Assembly (NCBI GenBank): GCA_964347325.1
Contig: CAYFYA010000003.1
Coordinates: forward strand, 1 to 64,000
Direction: 5' to 3'
From: JAJISG01 sp964347325
GTDB lineage: Archaea; Thermoplasmatota; Thermoplasmata; RBG-16-68-12; JAJISG01
DNA length: 64,000 bases
Shown: positions 60,350 to 64,000 of the stretch, one piece after another
Layout of the letters: each line of letters starts with the position of its first letter
Numbering within the stretch: position 1 is the first letter of the stretch
Notes under the pieces: generated by a model
Database searches by the model: none
What the model was told of the DNA's origin: nothing
Seen by the model: only the letters and a program-made list of their open reading frames with translations
Made by a program: the position numbers and the translations under genes

Positions 60350-60460
60350 CTCTCTTCCTCCTAACCTTGACGGACCCCGCACTCCTCCCCCTCGGAGGGG
60401 TCCCCGAACGGGGACGGCAGAACCCGCCTTCAAGCGGTAAATCGTTCGTTTGTATAAGTC
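60350..60460 (-). promoter_or_regulatory. Promoter and structured 5' leader of the M29 peptidase gene
   Basis: TATA-like GACTTATACAAAC at 60448-60460 predicts a start near 60429. The ~80-base leader holds two small tandem hairpins: UCCCC-GUUC-GGGGA (60401-60414) and CCCCU-CCG-AGGGG (60388-60400), followed by AGGAGGAAG (~60353-60361) before the TTG at 60349. A structured leader with a Shine-Dalgarno site is unlike the leaderless neighbours and could be regulatory. Confidence 0.5.
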
Positions 60461-60487
60461 ACTTTTGGTTTACAAGAGCCCCGAAGG

Positions 60488-61666
60488 TCAAGAGCCGAAG
60501 GCCATCGCCAGCCTTGCCAGGGCCGCGGATCCGAGGGGTAGGACAGCCTCGTCCACCTGGAAGTGGGGGCTGTGAAGAGATGCGGTAATCCCCTTCTTCT
60601 CGTTCCTCGTGCCTAGCAGGAAGAAGCTCCCCGGCACCCGCCTGAGGTAGCGGGAGAAGTCCTCTCCTCCCATGGAGGGCTCGACCTCTATAACCCCGCC
60701 CTCTCCGAAGACCTCACCAAGGACGCCCAAGGCATGGGTCGTCACCTCCGGATCGTTCACCGTGGGGGGGTATCCCTCCTCGAAGCGAAGATCGTAGTCG
60801 GCCCGATAGGCGGAGGTCACGCCTCCGATGACCCTTTCCAGCCTCTCCTTGAGGCTGCTCCTCGTCTCCTCATTGACTGTCCTCAGGGTCCCCTCCAGAT
60901 GGGCCTCTGAGGGAATGATGTTGTCCACGGTTCCACCCTCGAGCTTCCCCACGGTCAGGACGAAGGGTTCCAGCGGATCGACCTCCCGGGACGCCAGGGA
61001 CTGAAGGGCCACCACGACGTGGGCCCCCGCCAGGATTGGGTCCACAGCCAAGTGCGGCTTGGCGCCGTGTCCTCCCTTTCCCTTCACCGTGACGTAGAAG
61101 GTGTCAGTAGCTGCCAGAAGCGCTCCCGTCCTGTAGCCGATCTTTCCGGAATCGATAGAGGGCCACACGTGGAGGCCGAAGACGTAGTCGACCTTCGGGT
61201 CCTCCAAAACACCGTCCTCGATCATGGGTCCGGCCCCGCCCTTCTCTCCCTCCTCCTCAGCGGGCTGGAAGATGAATTTCACCCGGCCCGTAAGCTCCGC
61301 CTGAAGGCCCTTCAGCACGCGGGCCGCCCCCAGAAGCATCGCCATGTGCGAGTCGTGACCGCAGGCGTGCATCGTTCCCCCATGGGCCGAGGCGAAGGGC
61401 AACCCAGTCCGCTCGTCGAGGGGGAGGGCATCCATATCTGCTCGCAGGGCGACGACCTTTCCTGGGGAGGCGCCGTCCAGCAGGGCAACCACTCCCGTCC
61501 CCCCGACGCCTTCTTGGACATCCAGCCCGAGTTCTTGGAGGACGTCGGCGACGACTCCGCTAGTCTTCACCTCCTCGTAGGCCAGCTCCGGAATGCGGTG
61601 GAGGCTCCGCCTCCACTCAACGATCTGGTCTCTGTGGTCCATGGCGGCCTTGAGGGTCCTGTCCAT
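60488..61666 (-). CDS. M20-family amidohydrolase/peptidase
   Basis: 392 residues. Zinc ligands in RADMDALPLDE, HACGHDSHMAMLLG, FQPAEEEGEKGGAGP and GLHVWPS, and a late His in ASLHSPHFQVDE; the dimerisation lid lies at ~185-295. The M20D branch (hippurate/IAA-amino acid/N-acyl amino acid hydrolases) fits best; a general carboxypeptidase is possible. ATG 61666. It is divergent from the Lrp gene and follows its own promoter. Confidence 0.93.
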   Translation of the reverse strand: MDRTLKAAMDHRDQIVEWRRSLHRIPELAYEEVKTSGVVADVLQELGLDVQEGVGGTGVVALLDGASPGKVVALRADMDALPLDERTGLPFASAHGGTMHACGHDSHMAMLLGAARVLKGLQAELTGRVKFIFQPAEEEGEKGGAGPMIEDGVLEDPKVDYVFGLHVWPSIDSGKIGYRTGALLAATDTFYVTVKGKGGHGAKPHLAVDPILAGAHVVVALQSLASREVDPLEPFVLTVGKLEGGTVDNIIPSEAHLEGTLRTVNEETRSSLKERLERVIGGVTSAYRADYDLRFEEGYPPTVNDPEVTTHALGVLGEVFGEGGVIEVEPSMGGEDFSRYLRRVPGSFFLLGTRNEKKGITASLHSPHFQVDEAVLPLGSAALARLAMAFGS

Positions 61667-61796
61667 CTCTCCACCCTGAACCGGCGATGAGGGCGCGAGT
61701 AGAAAAGGGCTTCGCGCTGTTCCCGTGCTTGTTAACGAAGTCGTGCCTATCGAATCAAAACCTTAATCAGTAGCCGTGCAGTAGATAAAAACGGCA

Positions 61797-62249
61797 ATGA
61801 AGTACAGATTGGATGCCACAGATGAGAGGATCCTGCGGAAACTAATGGAGGATTCCAGCAAGAGCCTCGCCCACATCTCCAGAGAGCTCGGGCTCCCCAG
61901 GCCCACGGTGAACTATCGCATCCAGAGGATGAGGAAGCAGGGAATCATCAGGAAGTTCACCGTCATAAGAAATTTCGCCAAACTCGGTAGGGGAATTACG
62001 ACCTACGTGTTTGTGCGCAGTGACCGGAGCAGCGGCGTGAGCGAGAAGCAGCTCGCCGAGAGCTTCTCAAAGCTCCCGGAGGTGTACGAGGTCCACATCA
62101 TAACCGGAGAGTGGGACATCCTGATGAAGGTCAGGGCGGGCAACGTGGAGGAGGTGAGTGACTTCATCCTCGAGAAGCTGCGGTCCGTGCCCGGGGTGGA
62201 GAGGACCTTCACCAGCACGGTGCTGGCCACGTTGAAAGAAGAGGCCTGA
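61797..62249 (+). CDS. Lrp/AsnC-family transcriptional regulator
   Basis: 150 residues. An N-terminal HTH (DERILRKLMEDSSKSLAHI, RELGLPRPTVNYRIQRM) and the C-terminal RAM ligand domain (YEVHIITGEWDILMKV, LRSVPGVERTFTST). Such regulators sense amino acids as octamers. It is divergent from the M20 peptidase, with 130 bases between, so amino-acid or peptide control of that gene is plausible (inference). A CCTTAATC element near 61762 fits a start close to the ATG. DUF835 follows 16 bases on. Confidence 0.95.
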   Translation: MKYRLDATDERILRKLMEDSSKSLAHISRELGLPRPTVNYRIQRMRKQGIIRKFTVIRNFAKLGRGITTYVFVRSDRSSGVSEKQLAESFSKLPEVYEVHIITGEWDILMKVRAGNVEEVSDFILEKLRSVPGVERTFTSTVLATLKEEA

Positions 62250-62265
62250 AACGGATAACTGATTT

Positions 62266-62856
62266 TTGTCCCGGTGGTCTTTAATAGCATCAAACGGCAG
62301 AGATACCCCGTTCCCAGGGGAGGATATCATAGAAGACCTCAGGAGCGGGACGACCTACCTGATCCGAGAGAAGAAGGGAAAGGCGGCCTTCGAGCTCTTC
62401 GGACGAGAGGTGTCTCAGAGGCCTGGCCTCTGCATAACGCGCAAGCATCCGGAGATTGCCAGGAGCCACCTCGGCGTTCCCGAGAAGGTGAGGCTCAAGT
62501 GGCTGACCCCTTCTGTGGGCAAGGACAGGGTGGATCCGAAGGCCTTGAACACCATGACCAAAATCGTCTATGACTTCGTCTTGGAGTTCCCCAGAGCAGC
62601 GTTCCTACTGGACGGGCTCGAGTACCTCCTCCTGCACAACGACTTTTCCAAGACCCTCCTGTTCTTGGAGCACCTGAACGACTTTGTTATGCAGAGCGAG
62701 GGCATCCTACTAGTGCCCATAAACCCCGAGGCCCTGGACGACCACGACATAGCCCTCATGGAGAGAAACGTGGAGGTCTTGGAGGGGGAGGAGCTTGTCT
62801 CCAAGGCAAAGGTCGAGAAGTTCGTCCAGCTCATTGACCGCTATTTGAAGGGCTGA
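62266..62856 (+). CDS. DUF835-domain protein
   Basis: 196 residues. The DUF835 core spans most of the chain: LRSGTTYLIREKKGKAA, RPGLCITRKHP, VYDFVLEF with AAFLLDGLEYLLLHNDF, and LEHLNDFVMQSEGILLVPI. The domain is common in Thermoplasmatota and Thermococcales, usually beside signalling modules; its biochemical role is unknown. The TTG at 62266 is the only canonical start before the domain. A GGGGAGGAT lies at 62317-62325 inside the frame, just before ATC/ATA codons, so a shorter non-canonical start is conceivable. Confidence 0.85.
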   Translation: MSRWSLIASNGRDTPFPGEDIIEDLRSGTTYLIREKKGKAAFELFGREVSQRPGLCITRKHPEIARSHLGVPEKVRLKWLTPSVGKDRVDPKALNTMTKIVYDFVLEFPRAAFLLDGLEYLLLHNDFSKTLLFLEHLNDFVMQSEGILLVPINPEALDDHDIALMERNVEVLEGEELVSKAKVEKFVQLIDRYLKG

Positions 62857-62934
62857 CCCGACCCTAACGAGCCTTCGCCACAGATGATGGGAAGTCTTAT
62901 GAGCTCAGGCTAGACTCCCTTTGGGGCCGGGGGA

Positions 62935-63236
62935 GTGTCGATGGCGAGAGCCGGGCTCATCGTTGCAGGCCTACTGATGATGCTTCTAAGCCCCCTGGGA
63001 ATCCTCTTCTTCCTCATAGGGGCCCCCATCCTATTCATCGGGGGCCTCGTCATCTTCATCTACGGGCTTGTTGCCCCCAGTGAACTGGAGCTGAGGGCCG
63101 TCTCCCAGCGCCCGATCGTACAGCCTCACCAGCGCCCAGGCCGCCGACCGGCTATCCGAAGTGTCCAAACTGCGGAGGGGAGAACTATCCCCAGGACGTG
63201 TACTGCAGCTGGTGTGGCCAGAGGTTGTCGGGCTGA
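62935..63236 (+). pseudogene. Frameshifted membrane protein with zinc ribbon
   Basis: The first part (GTG 62935 or ATG 62941) encodes two tight membrane helices (~6-45). Downstream, a different frame (offset by two, i.e. a -1 shift) encodes TGYPKCPNCGGENYPQD, VYCSWCGQRL and a stop at 63234-63236: a complete C-terminal zinc ribbon. The join must lie between about 63093 (a stop in the ribbon frame) and 63150. Two helices plus Pro-rich linker plus zinc ribbon is a familiar archaeal architecture, so the original gene probably read through. The shift could be a real mutation, a programmed frameshift or a sequence error. In the unshifted frame the tail to 63297 is non-coding-like. Confidence 0.7.
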
Positions 63237-63314
63237 TCGTGGCGTTCCTGTGCAGACTCCGCAACTGGAGGCCAAAGTTCTTTGTGGTTTCAGGTAGTTG
63301 GCGCGCAGACGTCG

Positions 63315-63956
63315 ATGTTGAGCCTCCAGGAAGAGGAGGACCTCGAGAGGGAGCTGAGACGCGAACTCATTCTCCTCCTCCATGTCAACCAGAGTGAGTA
63401 CGCCCGCCTCCCGGAAGTGGACTTCGAGGAGGCGCTGGATGGGTTGAAGGAGGTCCGAGGATTGCTCATGGCTGTGAGCAACGAGCACGCCGCCATCAAG
63501 ATCTCCGTTCCCCCCTTACTTCCTGGAGCAAGACTGAGAGAGGTCCTGAGAGGAGGGTTTGTACGAGGTATGGGACGAGAGGTTGCCTTCAGTGTCCGCC
63601 TCGTGCCGGAGCTTGCAGACACTGTGGAGGTGGCTCACGATCTGATGGAGGACTGGTCCGAGGGGGGGACAGGAGTCGTCTGCTTCACAGATGAGGCGTC
63701 GGCGGGTGAGCCGTCGAGGTCGCTCTCCGAGCTCAGGCAGATCATCGGTGGAAAGGTGGGTGGCGATCTCCTCTCAGCGTTCCCTGTGAACCACTTCGAC
63801 ATTCTGTGCGTCTGGGACGGTCCCGTGGACGGCGTCGTATGGGGACCCGAGAGAGTGGTCTCAGATACTTTCACAAGTCTGTCGAAGGTGACGGTAAGCG
63901 CCACCGCCCGTTCCCTCGACTCTGCACGAGGGGTCGTCGTGGCCTTCCACACCTAG
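63315..63956 (+). CDS. Uncharacterised protein
   Basis: 213 residues from ATG 63315 (a TTG at 63282 would add 11). N-terminal acidic helix (LSLQEEEDLERELRRELIL), then alternating helix and strand, with no Cys cluster or membrane helix. I do not recognise a family; the layout of ~200 residues with a final beta-rich segment (VTVSATARSLDSARGVVVAF) resembles the archaeal DUF835-like group only vaguely. It follows the frameshifted zinc-ribbon gene. Composition and length support a real gene. Confidence 0.6.
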   Translation: MLSLQEEEDLERELRRELILLLHVNQSEYARLPEVDFEEALDGLKEVRGLLMAVSNEHAAIKISVPPLLPGARLREVLRGGFVRGMGREVAFSVRLVPELADTVEVAHDLMEDWSEGGTGVVCFTDEASAGEPSRSLSELRQIIGGKVGGDLLSAFPVNHFDILCVWDGPVDGVVWGPERVVSDTFTSLSKVTVSATARSLDSARGVVVAFHT

Positions 63957-64000
63957 CGTCTCTCATCCTCACGCTCCTGATGTTGACGAACGTCTGGAGG

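Overview
The window reads as a gene-dense, GC-rich chromosome segment of an archaeon, most likely of the Thermoplasmatota lineage (inference). The support is an archaeal RNase P RNA, archaeal-type TyrRS and ProRS, a Taw2-like wyosine enzyme, a CTP-dependent riboflavin kinase, two-subunit class I fumarase, PurS/PurL/PurQ as separate genes, a DUF835 protein, and promoters made of a TATA-like box about 25 bases before the start codon. Many genes appear leaderless. A 2-oxoacid dehydrogenase complex, lipoate synthesis, a FixC/FixX pair and histidine and threonine degradation point to a heterotroph that uses amino acids and has a respiratory or electron-bifurcating metabolism.

Layout. 1-3369: a 3.3-kb cassette bounded by a 26-base direct repeat that is exactly the 3' end of the RNase P RNA gene (3344-3622, minus). 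It holds a membrane-anchored HTH protein with an external repeat domain and a Kelch-repeat surface protein. 3.6-7.2 kb: P-loop ATPase + MTHFS-like pair, small GTPase, MFS transporter. 7.2-12.9 kb: membrane transport and osmotic block (two MscS, DUF389, CorA, small membrane proteins). 12.9-19 kb: TyrRS, a Cys-rich unknown, Taw2-like enzyme, ProRS. 19-22.3 kb: formiminotransferase, cyclodeaminase and urocanase for histidine breakdown. 22.3-29.5 kb: TldD/TldE, an HTH protein with a ModE-Nudix fusion, PadR + HAAS membrane pair, a secreted protein behind a palindrome-rich promoter, PIN protein.

29.5-42.2 kb: riboflavin kinase, class II ribonucleotide reductase, PurQ/PurL/PurS, a GIN-domain surface protein, a DNA-methylase-like gene pair, MFS, threonine dehydrogenase + KBL. 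42.3-50.1 kb: NAD-kinase-like protein, a 37-residue zinc ribbon, then one compact minus-strand operon lipA-E1alpha-E1beta-E2-E3-lipB that both makes and lipoylates a 2-oxoacid dehydrogenase complex. 50.2-54.2 kb: membrane HTH, SHOCT protein, FixX, DinB, FixC, methyltransferase. 54.2-55.06 kb is a gene-poor island holding a truncated NYN-domain fragment. 55.1-64 kb: fumarase, RmuC, an RNase J-like beta-CASP nuclease, M29 and M20 peptidases, Lrp/AsnC, DUF835, a frameshifted membrane zinc-ribbon gene and an unknown gene.

The most unusual features are the rnpB-bounded two-gene cassette, the symmetrical shared promoter at 16.6 kb, the four-half-site operator at 28.75 kb, and the decaying NYN and zinc-ribbon genes. 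No tRNA, rRNA, CRISPR array, IS element or integrase was found in the window.
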